Translations under genes and position numbers: made by a program
In this document: positions 29,598 to 41,388 of the stretch, piece by piece
How positions within the stretch are numbered: the stretch's first letter is position 1
How the letters are laid out: the number at the start of each line of letters is the position of its first letter
DNA from: Fundicoccus culcitae
Lineage (GTDB): Bacteria > Bacillota > Bacilli > Lactobacillales > Aerococcaceae
Length of the DNA: 64,000 nt
Assembly: GCF_024661895.1 (NCBI RefSeq)
Contig: NZ_CP102453.1
Span: 1,302,001-1,366,000 of the forward strand
Direction: 5' to 3'
Notes under the pieces: generated by a model
The model's database searches: none
What the model was told of the DNA's origin: nothing
What the model saw: only the letters and a program-made list of their open reading frames with translations

Positions 29598-29702
29598 AAT
29601 TTAAGTAACGGAGCTATTCAGTGTATCGTAATTTCTTTGATTTTATTAGATTTTTTCACTTCTAATAAGAAAAAATATCGTCTATTGTAATAATAAGTTA
29701 TC

Positions 29703-30168
29703 TGATTATTTCGCACTAACAGAGCAATCAATTCGCATTTGAAGTTCACCAGTTGATACGTCTAAAAACAATAAATCTAAAATTGAATACGCACTTTTGG
29801 TCACCCAATTGGCGCTTAGAGCCCACTTAAATCCCTGCTTTATGTATAGTGATTCCCGCCACTAAACTTTACCATCTATGACAATATTCTTACCAGTTAA
29901 TGCCGACTAATTTACCAGTTAATGCCAAAGTATTTACCACCATATAAACTTCTGTATACTTAATGTGGAAACAACGCTTTTTAAAGACCACCACGTCGGA
30001 CTAATTAGAGCCACCAAAAACGCATATTATTGAACCACTTAAATCGTTTTAACTTGAGCCATTTAACAATGGCTTTTTTACTTGCTTAAAATCATGGTAT
30101 AAATAAATTAGCGAATGAGATTCGCTAAAAAATTAGGAGGTGGCTGAATATTGCGGACGAATAGCTCC
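29703..30168. mobile_element. Left-end fragments of type A and type F IS21 elements
   Basis: 29703-29875 resembles the type A left end at 44418-44570 (TGATTATTTCGC, then AATTCGCATTTG). 29985-30150 matches the reverse complement of the type F start region at 52560-52735 (CACGTCGGACTAATTAGAGC). 30143-30168 carries a type C terminus. All are non-coding debris. The intact type B element begins at 30169. Confidence 0.65.
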
Positions 30169-30330
30169 TGATTATTCTGGGGCAAATTGAGCCAGCATTC
30201 TGGAGGTTGAGAGCCACCGATATAGAGTGAGTGAGCCACAAAGCATCTCATTCAATATTCTGCACTAGTGAGCCACCGTTCTGTTTAGTTCGAGCCACTA
30301 AAAAAGGGCTAAAAATAGCCCTTAAAGTCA

Positions 30331-31059
30331 TTATATTCTTGAACGCATCGATTTTTCACCTTCTATTAGTATCTGTTGAGATTTAGATAGTGCACGGTCT
30401 AAGATCGCATCCGCCAACACTCCGCCTCCTAATCGTTCATGCCAACCATCTACTTTAAATTGAGAACAAAAGATTGTTGAATGAAGTCGATAACGACGTT
30501 CTAATACCTCTAAAATATCTTGTTGTGCTTGTTGAGGTATTGGAACAAGCAGAAATTCATCAATAATCAATAAATCAATTTTCTGACATTGTTTAACTAC
30601 TTTTGGATACCGACCTTCTATACGAGCTAATTTTAAATCCGCTAATAAGTCAGGCAACCGGATATAATTCACTCTAGTTCCTGATAAACAGGCATTCTTA
30701 CCTAATGCACAAGCCAGGTAACTTTTTCCTGACCCAGTAGCTCCAACAAAAATAATATTTTTGTGTTCATCTAAATATTTATTCGTTGATAGCTTTTGAA
30801 AAACATCTTTGTTCAAGTGACGGTCAGATAGATATTGGATATCTTCTAAGCGTGCATTTGAATCAGAAAAATTTGCTTGTTTTACAAGCCGTTCAATTTT
30901 ACTGTTTTTTCAGCTATCAAACTCAGAATCAAGTAAATGAGCTAACCGTTCTTCAAATGACCATTCAGTTACATTCTCTAACTTATTTTGTTCTTCATAA
31001 GCTTTTACCATACCTTGAAATCTTAAAGTCACCATTTTTTCATAGTTGTGTTGATTCAT
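30331..31059 (-). pseudogene. istB: istB of type B element, copy 1 (AAA-ATPase, stop inside)
   Basis: It starts at the ATG at 31059. An in-frame TGA at 30910-30912 (after LLDSEFDS) splits it. The downstream 161-residue piece keeps Walker A FVGATGSGKS and Walker B LLIIDEFLL and ends at 30331. IstB helps IstA choose targets in IS21 elements. A hairpin terminator at 30302-30325 (AAGGGCTA and TAGCCCTT) follows. Confidence 0.8.
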
Positions 31060-32598
31060 CTTGAGACCCTCCATAATATTGACTTCCTCTTAAGAATGCA
31101 TGAGTCGAACCATTCTCTGGAGTTTCTTTTGTTGGTTGATTTTGTTTTGTTTGATTCGTCTCTAAGATTCGTTTAATATTTTTATAGCGAGGAGCATAAA
31201 TAAGCGATAAGGCTTTTTGACAAGCAGATTCTAATTCTTGCGGAGTATGTAAATCTGCCAGTTTCAATAGCGAACGACAGCCGTTATAAGCCTGTTGTTC
31301 AATACGATACGAAGCTAATAAGCGTTCAATCACTGTTTGTGTATTCTCGCCTATTTGTTTTGCCCATTTAATAAACCGAGTCCCATTCCACTCCGAAGCC
31401 TCCTGATGTGTTAGAGGCATTTGATCTTGGCGTGTTGAATATTGTCCAGGTTGTCCATATAGACGCGGATGACTACAAATGCGTTTTTGTTTGAAGAATA
31501 CTTCTATCAGCCGTTTTGTTATACGAACATCTACTTTTTTCTTTATGCATTCATAAGGGACAGAATAAAACATTTTATCAACGGATACATGATAATGATA
31601 TTGAACGGTCGCTACCTTCCAAACACCATATTGATAGGGATTCGTCGGTAATGGTTGAAAAAATTCTTTCTCTTCTTCAGTGAAGACACTTAAACGGGAC
31701 CCTTTTCTCTTTTGAAATCCTTTATGATTGAATTCGATGAGTAATTCTTGAACTGCTTGGTTAGCTTCATACACAGAATGGAAGGTTTCGTGACGCAACT
31801 TCGCAATGATTTGGGATGATATTTTCCCAACCGTACTCTCTACACTGGCTTTGCCATTAGGGGTTCTTGGTTGAGCTGGTATCACAACCGTTCGATAGTA
31901 ATCAGTTAGTTCTCGGTACTGTGCATTTAGAATAACATCCCCATTTTTCGGATGCTTTACCATACTGGTTCGTAAGTTATCGCATACGATCATTGAAGTA
32001 ACACCACCAAAAAATTGAAACATACTAACATGGGCTTGGATCCAATTTTCTTGTTTCATATTTTCAGTAACTTCTACATAACTATATTGACTATAAGACA
32101 AGGTAGCGACAAAAACATACCCTTTGTTTACTGCTCCAGTTTCACGATTAATGATTGAAATCGTAGCACCTGCTCAATCTGTTTCAACTCATTCACTAGG
32201 TGAATGTTGAAAATACATCATGGCCTTTGTTAGTTCTAAATAGCTATTTAAATGGACACAAAATTTTGCATACTGAAAAGGAAATCCTTCAGATGCTTGA
32301 CGTTCTTGAACATAATCTTCCCAAAGAAACTTTTTAGTAACTCCTTTTTATTAAAGCACCTGAGCCAACACTTCAAAATTAGGCATCAGATAAAACGAAT
32401 CTTCGCTTAATTTTGGAAACAGTAAATCATTTAATGCTTGTTCAGTGAGAGGGATGACTTAATCAAAATCGAGCTGTACCGCTTTAGCAGCATTAATCAC
32501 TTTACTCACTGTATTCCGAGATACACCAACTAAATTGATATTTGCCTTTGAGACAAATCTGCAAAGTGGTACCTGAGTATATCTTTGTATTTTTCCAT
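31040..32598 (-). pseudogene. istA: istA of type B element, copy 1 (multiply interrupted)
   Basis: The ATG at 32598 follows GGAGGTG and reads MEKYKDILRYHFADLSQRQI, then hits a frameshift near 32530. Several stops follow, including a TGA in place of the Trp after the catalytic Asp of the usual DWAG motif. The last 353 residues are open, with the second Asp in VCDNLRTSM and the Glu in ASVESTVG. The transposase is inactive. Confidence 0.85.
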
Positions 32599-33088
32599 AA
32601 AAAAATACACCTCCATATAATTTTTGTAGACGATGTCTACAAGTGGATTATATTGGAGATTGTATCGAAGTGGCTCATTTTGTCCAGAATCTATGGCTCT
32701 TTTTATGCAGTTTGGTGGCTCAGTTAATATCAGAATCATGGCTTCGCTGTGAAAGAATAATCACTTACAGCTAAACAGCGAGGAAAACTCTAAAATCATG
32801 AATATCAACCAGTGTACTAGCGAAGAAAAATAAATATTGAAACAATCTTTGAATTTTTCATGGGTTCTTTATGGTTCAAATAATACCACTAAGAGGAAAA
32901 GAAAAGTAAACCAATAGATTGGTGTTGCCTTAATGACATGTAATCTCTATAATTTATCATTGAACGATCAAAAAAATAGCAAAGAGAAACAAACGATTCA
33001 ATAGATGAGTAAATTGATCAAACTATTGAATCGTTTATTTTTTATATGAACTTTTGACACTGCCCCAACTTCTTCAACGGAATAAAAA

Positions 33089-33601
33089 TCAAAAAAAATC
33101 ATAAATAGTTAACAGTTTTATTGCATTAGACTTTACAGTTTCTTCTTCTTTATATTCTGATAACCATAATCGAGTTCCTTCAACTATCTGTCTACATAGC
33201 TCTGGTAACTCAATTATTATTTCATCATTGATAAGCTTTAAATCAGACAACTTTTTTATTGTTAAATGAAATTTGTTAATATTTTTCTCTAGAACTTTGA
33301 TTCTCAGTTTCAGTGCTTCTAAGATGTAAGTATGAACACCTTAATGCATAAAAATCTCTTCCAGTTAAATATTGAATTTTTTTATTAAAAACAAGATAAT
33401 CAAGGTATAATGATTCTTTAAATATCTATTAACCAATTAACATAAATTAATCTAGTATTTCAATTATTAGGATTTTCTAAACTACCACAAATATTTGGTA
33501 AAGTTATAAGCAACTGTCATTACGGCATGGTAATTCTTTTCTTTTAGAGAGTCTTCTACAGACGTAATTATTCTATTAACTTTATTTGCTACAATATCCA
33601 T
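33089..33601 (-). pseudogene. Decayed HEPN-like gene
   Basis: The ATG at 33601 has TTTAGGTGAG upstream and reads MDIVANKVNRIITSVEDSLK to a TAG. Other frames then give LTGRDFYALRCSYLH, whose RCSYLH is an R-x4-H HEPN-type motif. The final 75 residues run open as VEGTRLWLSEYKEEETV to a TGA at 33089. The pieces line up in order, so this is one gene with at least two frame breaks. The rest of 32764-33840 shows nothing. Confidence 0.5.
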
Positions 33602-33842
33602 TACATTCTCACCTAAATTACCATAATTTTATCTTTCTATTATACCTTAAATTTTATTATGTTGAAATAATTATATCGTGATAAAATTCGTTAAGAACAT
33701 TATGATAACCGTGGTGTATTCGATTATAATATTTTTATCAAAATCAAACATCTATTTTTATTAATTATTTTTTATGCAATAATATTTTGAATTTCAATAA
33801 TTAATAGTATAATAAAAATAAAAAAATTCATAGAGGTGAACG

Positions 33843-34496
33843 ATGGAACAAGCGTTTTTGAATATGTTTTACTCCGAGTTATATATTAATACTCAAGGAG
33901 TTACTAATCGATTGGATAAAATACTAAAAAAGATTAATTATCGTCCTGATAAAGATATTATGTTTTCTGACGCTTATTTAATTTATGATTTTAATAATAT
34001 TGTTGTAAATGTTGGGAATATTAAGAAAATATTAAGCCCTATAGAATATAAAAAAAGCGGCGAATCAACTATACATTTTCAAAACCGTATAAAACGTGGC
34101 AAAGTTTTAAGGGAAAGATTGGGAATTATTGGTAACGAGTCTTTTTTACAAATTAAAGTTCGAAACAGAATTGAACATTTTGATGAACGGATAGACACTT
34201 TATCTCTAAAGTATGATAATGAAGATGAAGAATTAAAAGCATTTAAAGGAATAGTATTTAACACTAATTTTACATATAAGGATTTAATTAAAAATCATTT
34301 GGAAGAATTATCAATTCATAATAGAGATATGTATTTTTTGAAATCTTATATTTCTCAAACTAATGAATTGTATATAGATAATATTTCTATAGATTTACAA
34401 GAACTTTTAGAAGACTTAACTGACTTAGATAGAAAAATTTCAAATGTCTTAAAAAATGAAGTTGGTAGCAATGGTATTCTATTTCTTTGGCCATAA
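33843..34496 (+). CDS. HEPN-like protein of unknown function
   Basis: 217 residues, ATG at 33843 after AGAGGTGA. The protein is mainly helical. VRNRIEHFDERID holds an R-N-x-x-x-H arrangement typical of HEPN RNase-type domains, which usually degrade RNA in toxin and anti-phage systems. No antitoxin gene follows directly. It is monocistronic and AT-rich. It lies inside the segment bounded by the two type B elements, with other HEPN-like genes nearby. HEPN assignment is tentative, based on one motif. Confidence 0.5.
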   Translation: MEQAFLNMFYSELYINTQGVTNRLDKILKKINYRPDKDIMFSDAYLIYDFNNIVVNVGNIKKILSPIEYKKSGESTIHFQNRIKRGKVLRERLGIIGNESFLQIKVRNRIEHFDERIDTLSLKYDNEDEELKAFKGIVFNTNFTYKDLIKNHLEELSIHNRDMYFLKSYISQTNELYIDNISIDLQELLEDLTDLDRKISNVLKNEVGSNGILFLWP

Positions 34497-34535
34497 ACAA
34501 TATATTCCTTTTGAAAATATTTAATCTAAACTAGA

Positions 34536-34770
34536 TAAACCATCTGCTGATGTAATGGTTAGATTAGGCATCAATTATAAAGAAAAAATATTATCATAAA
34601 AAATAAGCTACTGGTTTTATCTCATATATAAACTAGTAGCTTTTTAATTGATTAGTGTGTAGGTTAGAATAATTTAGAAAGATGGAGCTAGTTCAGCACT
34701 GATGGAGTTATTCAATACTCTCATTAGAGCTAAAGTCTACACTAGTGGAGCAATTAGTACACAATATTCA
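34536..34770 (+). mobile_element. Decayed right end of a type C IS21 element
   Basis: It aligns with the small-ORF tail, the hairpin (AAGCTACTGGTTT, then AAACTAGTAGCTTTT) and the terminal GTGGAG-type repeats of the element at 49392, ending CAATATTCA at 34770. Many substitutions show it is old. Confidence 0.65.
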
Positions 34771-34785
34771 TCCAAAGTGGAAGAC

Positions 34786-34960
34786 CATTAGTGACTTAAC
34801 TCAAAGTGATTGTTAGAGAACACAAAAATGGATGAATCCTTACCCGAGAAAACTAATAAGCTATCAAGCGTCAGATGAAGTCTTTACTAAGTCTTCAAAA
34901 AAGCAAGACAAGTTGAAAGACACGTTAGTGCTTGAAAACGAATCCCATTCGGCATGACTG
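34786..34960 (+). pseudogene. Possible IS30-family transposase tail remnant
   Basis: One frame reads WMNPYPRKLISYQASDEVF, close to the PRK..GY..P.E.F tail of IS30 transposases. Stops on both sides. Only this short match supports it. 34961-35118 shows nothing. Confidence 0.25.
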
Positions 34961-35118
34961 TAAGTCTAGAAAGCTAGCTGAGGCCAGCTATGGATTTATC
35001 CTATGATGTCTCAGCTCATTATCAAGCAGTGACTAGATAGAACAATGAAGTAAGTCATCGGGTAGTACACTTTTTACTAAAAGTGGCTGACTTAAGTTTG
35101 AAATTTCCGAAAGTCAAT

Positions 35119-35589
35119 TTAACTTAAAACCTCTTCCAAATAATTAATTATATTTTTTGAAGATTCGAAGTACTTTATTACAGTATTAATACTAATTTTA
35201 ATATCACGGCCATGAGCAAAATCGTTCCTATTTTGAACTAAAGAATTTAAATCTGATTTTTCATGTGCTTGAATTTTACTTTTAAAATCTTCACAAAATT
35301 GAGAATTTACTTCTGATAATAATTTTTCGATATTTCCAGTTTTCGGATTATCAGAACTATCAATTATTTTCTTCTGTAAATATCCAATTGTGTCGCTTTT
35401 TGCATTTTCAGACAAGTAGTCATGTATTATTTTTTTGTAACATTGTTCTATTACACCACATGCTCTTATCGTTGAATAAGATATTAAGTACTTTGTTTTT
35501 TTATCGAACTTATTTTTATTTATCCAAATTTTAATTTGTTCTAATTCCGTATCAACATCTTTAAATAAAATTTTCTCCATATGTTTCAA
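35119..35589 (-). CDS. HEPN-domain protein (RiboL-PSP/MAE_28990-like), partner of DUF262
   Basis: 156 residues from a TTG at 35589 that overlaps the DUF262 stop (TTGA), or 153 from the ATG at 35580. All-helical. VQNRNDFAHGRDI carries the RN-x3-AHG motif of the MAE_28990/MAE_18760 HEPN group, presumed RNase active site. It is co-translated with a DUF262 protein. This pairing is seen in defence settings, with DUF262 as the nucleotide-dependent or DNA-contacting part (family knowledge) and HEPN as the likely toxic RNase (inference). Confidence 0.75.
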   Translation of the reverse strand: MKHMEKILFKDVDTELEQIKIWINKNKFDKKTKYLISYSTIRACGVIEQCYKKIIHDYLSENAKSDTIGYLQKKIIDSSDNPKTGNIEKLLSEVNSQFCEDFKSKIQAHEKSDLNSLVQNRNDFAHGRDIKISINTVIKYFESSKNIINYLEEVLS

Positions 35590-36713
35590 TTCTCAAAATA
35601 ATTCAAGTCGAATAAATAGCGAGATGCAATATTAAATCTTTTTTTAATTTGAACCACATTGGTTGTTCGAGAGGATGTAGCATTCTGAAATTCTTTATCC
35701 AAAAGTAAGTTTTCATATCTCTTTGAAAAATCTATGTTTTCATTAAAATCAAAACCTTTTTCGATTGCCTTTAAAATAGACACTGCTACAGCATCAAAGG
35801 TAGTAGGATGGATTTTTTTTAAGTAAACATGTTTAGAGTTTTTACGTTTAAAAACATTGATACCAAAAAATTTTAAGGCAATTTCTAGGGTACTAACAAA
35901 TTGATTTTCGAGTTCATCAATATCTTCTTTAATTAAATTTCTATTTTTACCCATGTATTCATTAAGATACTTATTCAAATTAATTTGTTTTTCATTAAAT
36001 TCTTTACTTTTTTCAAATTCACTCATTGCAAAAAATCTTAAAATTAGTTCAATATCCCCCATTCTACTATCTTCTTTTTCTGATCTCAAAATTTTCCTCC
36101 AATTATCATTAAGATTCAATTTAAATAAAAGCGAATTAAATGAACCTTGATACACACAATTTCTAATTTCTTGTGATTTGAGAGACTTTCCACTAGTGTT
36201 AATTCTTTCAAAAATTTGATACATTCCAGTATCATCCTTGGGATGCTTTTGCTCAAAAATTATAGCGTGAATAGTTGTTGTCCTAATGCGTCTTTTTTCT
36301 TCTGTAGTTAATTCATCAAATGTCTTACCTCTCCATTTTTTATTGATGTTGTTTTTATTAGATAGTCTAAATACTTTTTCAGTATTCGTAAATATCCCTC
36401 GAAAGAAGTCATTTACGCTCATTATTCGTTGGTAACCATCAACGATTAATCTTTTTTCATCTGTGTCTACAGCCAAAAAAATACTAGGAACAGGTAACCC
36501 TAACAATATTGAATCAATAAACCGGCTTGCTTCATCTATAGTCCATACAAATTTTCGCTGTAGCTCTGGCTTTACTAGATCACCTTCAGAATACATTAGT
36601 GTTAACTCTCTAAAAGTCATATCAGCTCCCCAAGAACTTATGTTATATAAATCATCATTCGAATATGAGATACTCTCTTCATTATTATTTTCTACCAAAC
36701 TCACATTACTCAT
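35586..36713 (-). CDS. DUF262 (GmrSD N-terminal-like, ParB fold) protein
   Basis: 375 residues. PELQRKFVWTIDEASRFIDS opens the DUF262 domain, and LIVDGYQRIMSV is the DGQQR-type loop (here DGYQR) shared with GmrS and ParB-like NTP-binding folds. IFERINTSGKSLKSQEIRN is the next conserved block. It has no HNH (DUF1524) domain, so it is not a full GmrSD restriction enzyme. Translation runs into the HEPN gene with a four-base overlap. 36714-37318 upstream is AT-rich without genes apart from an inverted repeat at 37071. Confidence 0.85.
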   Translation of the reverse strand: MSNVSLVENNNEESISYSNDDLYNISSWGADMTFRELTLMYSEGDLVKPELQRKFVWTIDEASRFIDSILLGLPVPSIFLAVDTDEKRLIVDGYQRIMSVNDFFRGIFTNTEKVFRLSNKNNINKKWRGKTFDELTTEEKRRIRTTTIHAIIFEQKHPKDDTGMYQIFERINTSGKSLKSQEIRNCVYQGSFNSLLFKLNLNDNWRKILRSEKEDSRMGDIELILRFFAMSEFEKSKEFNEKQINLNKYLNEYMGKNRNLIKEDIDELENQFVSTLEIALKFFGINVFKRKNSKHVYLKKIHPTTFDAVAVSILKAIEKGFDFNENIDFSKRYENLLLDKEFQNATSSRTTNVVQIKKRFNIASRYLFDLNYFEN

Positions 36714-37070
36714 TTTATTTTACTCCTTTCATAAATAACAAATATAGATAATCTATTTGACAAAATAATTCGCAATTAGGAATTTTCAAATATATATTCC
36801 TTCACTTTACCAATCATTCAATTCTTTCTTACCCTAAATAGCTTTTTCAAAAAATAAGATAATTCATTTTAAAAAATGTTGAAATATTAAATTGATAATT
36901 AATAGTAAAAATCCTTATAAAATTTGTTTTAACATAATCGTATATTTCAATTTTACAATTAAAATACCATAGTATGCAAGGTAATCTGTACTTATAATAA
37001 CAGCATCGCAATTAAATTATATAAAATAATTATAATTATCATATGAGTACCAGTGTATACATTTTAATTA

Positions 37071-37111
37071 TTTAATGCTTTTGTTCTTATTTTCATTAAA
37101 AAAGCATTAAA
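37071..37111. repeat. Inverted repeat TTTAATGCTTTT
   Basis: TTTAATGCTTTT pairs with AAAAAGCATTAAA around a 16-base loop. It could be a terminator or an end of the IS1634-like element. Confidence 0.35.
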
Positions 37112-37318
37112 TCAATCCATATTTGGGAATGGTATTAGGAAATCTGTTAGTTAATTTTCTAATGCCTATAACTATTAACTAATTTTTTTCTTAGTAATTC
37201 TTGGAAATTACCATACTAAATCTTGAATTCACATAATTTCATCTTATACAATCCTTATAAAGCTTTACTTTTTGTTACTTGATATACTTTACTTGTAAGT
37301 ATACTTGTAGATGAAAGC

Positions 37319-38789
37319 ATGTCACAAATTAAACTTGTAGAATTACCTGCTAAAAAGATTTCCTTTAAAAAAGGATCGAACGGAACCAAATATGTGTATT
37401 ATACGGTTAAAAGTTACCGTAATGAAAAAGGTAACCCAACGTCCGATGAAGTAAGTATAGGTAAATTGGATGAACACACAAGTAAACTAATCCCTAACAA
37501 AAGCTATTACGAAGGGTTTCCTATTGAACGAGAAGATACACCTGAACGCATTCAATCAACGGGTTATATTTCTATTTACTTTCACTTAGCAGAAAGGATC
37601 GCCTTAACCTTTTTATTGAAACAGAATTTTCCTGAACAAGCTGATTCCATTTTTGCTTTAGCTGCCTATATGATGGCTCATGGGAATGTGATGATGATCT
37701 ACGAACGTTTGACAGAAGATACACAACATAAGCATATTCCAGTATTATCCTCTCAACAAATCAGTACACCCTTTGCGAATTTTGCGGAAGAGCATCGCAA
37801 TGCCTTCTTAAAAGAATGAGTTAAGAAAGCGAATGAAGATGAATACATCGCTTATGATGTTACCTCCATTTCATCTTACAGTGGAGAAATGTCGATAACG
37901 GAATATGGTTATTATCGAGATAAAGAACAACTGCCTCAATTAAATTTAAGCATGTATTATGGTGAAACTTCTCGAATTCCTTTACACTACGCTATCTATC
38001 CAGTAAGTTTAGTCGACAAAACTTACTTACCCTTTATGATGGCTGTGACAGAATCCATGGAGATGAAACATATCCGCTTTGTTATGGATCAAGGTTTTAT
38101 GACAAAGGATAATCTTATGTTAATGGTGGATAAAGGTTTTACGGTACTCAGTCTATTACCTAAAAACTTTGTGTTGTACAAAGAAACATTGAATCAAGTA
38201 ATCGCATAACCATTCTCGGCTAAGGATAGGATTATCAGTCAGGATATTTATGCACGGACAATTGTCACTGAGATGGATGGTATTCCTATTCGGATACATA
38301 TGTACTTTGATCCACAAAAAGCTGTATTAGATGAGAAAGCACTCTATGATGATATTCAAAGAAAAGAACAAGCCCTTCAGGAGTTAATCAAACAGAAGGC
38401 AATTAAAGCAACCACGAAGAAATACTTTACGGTAACAGAATCAGGTGATAAAACCATCGAGTATCAACTGGACTATGATAAAGTTGATGCGTTAAAAGAC
38501 CGCTTAGGTTATTTCGCTTTAGTTTAACGGATTTAGATTTGGCATCTGAGGATGCTTTAATTATTTATCGTTAAAAGATGTGATTGAGAAGAGTTTTGAT
38601 CAATTTAAGAATGGGATGGATTATCGTCGGATGCGCACGCATTATACGCAAACAACGGAAGGCAAGATGTTTGTGGCCTTTGTGGGCTTAATTATGCGAC
38701 ATGTCTTTATGAATAGCGTAAAGACACATGAAGACACTCAAGCTATGACAATGAAGCAGGTTATCATTGAGTTAGAAAAGATTCAGTAG
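37319..38789 (+). pseudogene. IS1634-like (IS4 superfamily) transposase, broken
   Basis: One gene in pieces: stops in the same frame at 37817-37819 (TGA) and about 38207-38209 (TAA), then a stop and a frame change near 38525-38575. Segments include KKISFKKGSNGTKYVYYTV at the start, DEYIAYDVTSISSYS with the first Asp, RFVMDQGFMTKDN with the second, and FDQFKNGMDYRRMRTHY near the end where the Glu lies. The order and sizes fit an IS1634 transposase of about 490 residues. Element type B copy 2 begins 27 bases later. Confidence 0.75.
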
Positions 38790-38980
38790 ATTCAATTAAA
38801 GAACAAAGAGATGATTGATTATTCTTTCACAGCGAAGCCATGATTCTGATATTAACTGAGCCACCAAACTGCATAAAAAGAGCCATAGATTCTGGACAAA
38901 ATGAGCCACTTCGATACAATCTCCAATATAATCCACTTGTAGACATCGTCTACAAAAATTATATGGAGGTGTATTTTTTT

Positions 38981-40539
38981 ATGGAAAAATACAAAGATAT
39001 ACTCAGGTACCACTTTGCAGATTTGTCTCAAAGGCAAATATCAATTTAGTTGGTGTATCTCGGAATACAGTGAGTAAAGTGATTAATGCTGCTAAAGCGG
39101 TACAGCTCGATTTTGATTAAGTCATCCCTCTCACTGAACAAGCATTAAATGATTTACTGTTTCCAAAATTAAGCGAAGATTCGTTTTATCTGATGCCTAA
39201 TTTTGAAGTGTTGGCTCAGGTGCTTTAATAAAAAGGAGTTACTAAAAAGTTTCTTTGGGAAGATTATGTTCAAGAACGTCAAGCATCTGAAGGATTTCCT
39301 TTTCAGTATGCAAAATTTTGTGTCCATTTAAATAGCTATTTAGAACTAACAAAGGCCATGATGTATTTTCAACATTCACCTAGTGAATGAGTTGAAACAG
39401 ATTGAGCAGGTGCTACGATTTCAATCATTAATCGTGAAACTGGAGCAGTAAACAAAGGGTATGTTTTTGTCGCTACCTTGTCTTATAGTCAATATAGTTA
39501 TGTAGAAGTTACTGAAAATATGAAACAAGAAAATTGGATCCAAGCCCATGTTAGTATGTTTCAATTTTTTGGTGGTGTTACTTCAATGATCGTATGCGAT
39601 AACTTACGAACCAGTATGGTAAAGCATCCGAAAAATGGGGATGTTATTCTAAATGCACAGTACCGAGAACTAACTGATTACTATCGAACGGTTGTGATAC
39701 CAGCTCAACCAAGAACCCCTAATGGCAAAGCCAGTGTAGAGAGTACGGTTGGGAAAATATCATCCCAAATCATTGCGAAGTTGCGTCACGAAACCTTCCA
39801 TTCTGTGTATGAAGCTAACCAAGCAGTTCAAGAATTACTCATCGAATTCAATCATAAAGGATTTCAAAAGAGAAAAGGGTCCCGTTTAAGTGTCTTCACT
39901 GAAGAAGAGAAAGAATTTTTTCAACCATTACCGACGAATCCCTATCAATATGGTGTTTGGAAGGTAGCGACCGTTCAATATCATTATCATGTATCCGTTG
40001 ATAAAATGTTTTATTCTGTCCCTTATGAATGCATAAAGAAAAAAGTAGATGTTCGTATAACAAAACGGCTGATAGAAGTATTCTTCAAACAAAAACGCAT
40101 TTGTAGTCATCCGCGTCTATATGGACAACCTGGACAATATTCAACACGCCAAGATCAAATGCCTCTAACACATCAGGAGGCTTCGGAGTGGAATGGGACT
40201 CGGTTTATTAAATGGGCAAAACAAATAGGCGAGAATACACAAACAGTGATTGAACGCTTATTAGCTTCGTATCGTATTGAACAACAGGCTTATAACGGCT
40301 GTCGTTCGCTATTGAAACTGGCAGATTTACATACTCCGCAAGAATTAGAATCTGCTTGTCAAAAAGCCTTATCGCTTATTTATGCTCCTCGCTATAAAAA
40401 TATTAAACGAATCTTAGAGACGAATCAAACAAAACAAAATCAACCAACAAAAGAAACTCCAGAGAATGGTTCGACTCATGCATTCTTAAGAGGAAGTCAA
40501 TATTATGGAGGGTCTCAAGATGAATCAACACAACTATGA
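38981..40539 (+). pseudogene. istA: istA of type B element, copy 2
   Basis: The decoded pieces and stops are the same as in copy 1. The ATG at 38981 follows GGAGGTG; the open 353-residue tail runs 39478-40539. It overlaps istB. The sharing of every stop with copy 1 shows duplication after decay. Confidence 0.85.
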
Positions 40540-41248
40540 AAAAATGGTGACTTTAAGATTTCAAGGTATGGTAAAAGCTTATGAAGAACAAAATAAGTTA
40601 GAGAATGTAACTGAATGGTCATTTGAAGAACGGTTAGCTCATTTACTTGATTCTGAGTTTGATAGCTGAAAAAACAGTAAAATTGAACGGCTTGTAAAAC
40701 AAGCAAATTTTTCTGATTCAAATGCACGCTTAGAAGATATCCAATATCTATCTGACCGTCACTTGAACAAAGATGTTTTTCAAAAGCTATCAACGAATAA
40801 ATATTTAGATGAACACAAAAATATTATTTTTGTTGGAGCTACTGGGTCAGGAAAAAGTTACCTGGCTTGTGCATTAGGTAAGAATGCCTGTTTATCAGGA
40901 ACTAGAGTGAATTATATCCGGTTGCCTGACTTATTAGCGGATTTAAAATTAGCTCGTATAGAAGGTCGGTATCCAAAAGTAGTTAAACAATGTCAGAAAA
41001 TTGATTTATTGATTATTGATGAATTTCTGCTTGTTCCAATACCTCAACAAGCACAACAAGATATTTTAGAGGTATTAGAACGTCGTTATCGACTTCATTC
41101 AACAATCTTTTGTTCTCAATTTAAAGTAGATGGTTGGCATGAACGATTAGGAGGCGGAGTGTTGGCGGATGCGATCTTAGACCGTGCACTATCTAAATCT
41201 CAACAGATACTAATAGAAGGTGAAAAATCGATGCGTTCAAGAATATAA
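40520..41248 (+). pseudogene. istB: istB of type B element, copy 2
   Basis: It starts at the ATG at 40520 and has the same internal TGA (40667-40669). The 161-residue tail from 40763 keeps both Walker motifs. A hairpin terminator at 41254-41277 follows. Confidence 0.8.
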
Positions 41249-41388
41249 TGACTTTAAGGGCTATTTTTAGCCCTTTTTTAGTGGCTCGAACTAAACAGAA
41301 CGGTGGCTCACTAGTGCAGAATATTGAATGAGATGCTTTGTGGCTCACTCACTCTATATCGGTGGCTCTCAACCTCCAGAATGCTGGC

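Larger units (their letters stand above)
30169..32763 (-). mobile_element. IS21-family element type B, copy 1 (inactive)
   Basis: 2595 bases with ends TGATTATTCT at both sides. Its encoded reading frames match copy 2 (38816-41410) residue for residue in inverted orientation, and the terminus differs by one base. Both genes carry several stops, so it cannot move itself. No target duplication was found. Confidence 0.85.

Noticed and set aside
37319-40539. TGA codons in transposase genes as selenocysteine or recoding, given the SelA-like remnant
   Set aside because: The same genes also contain TAA and TAG stops and frameshifts, and selA itself is a remnant. Simple decay explains all.
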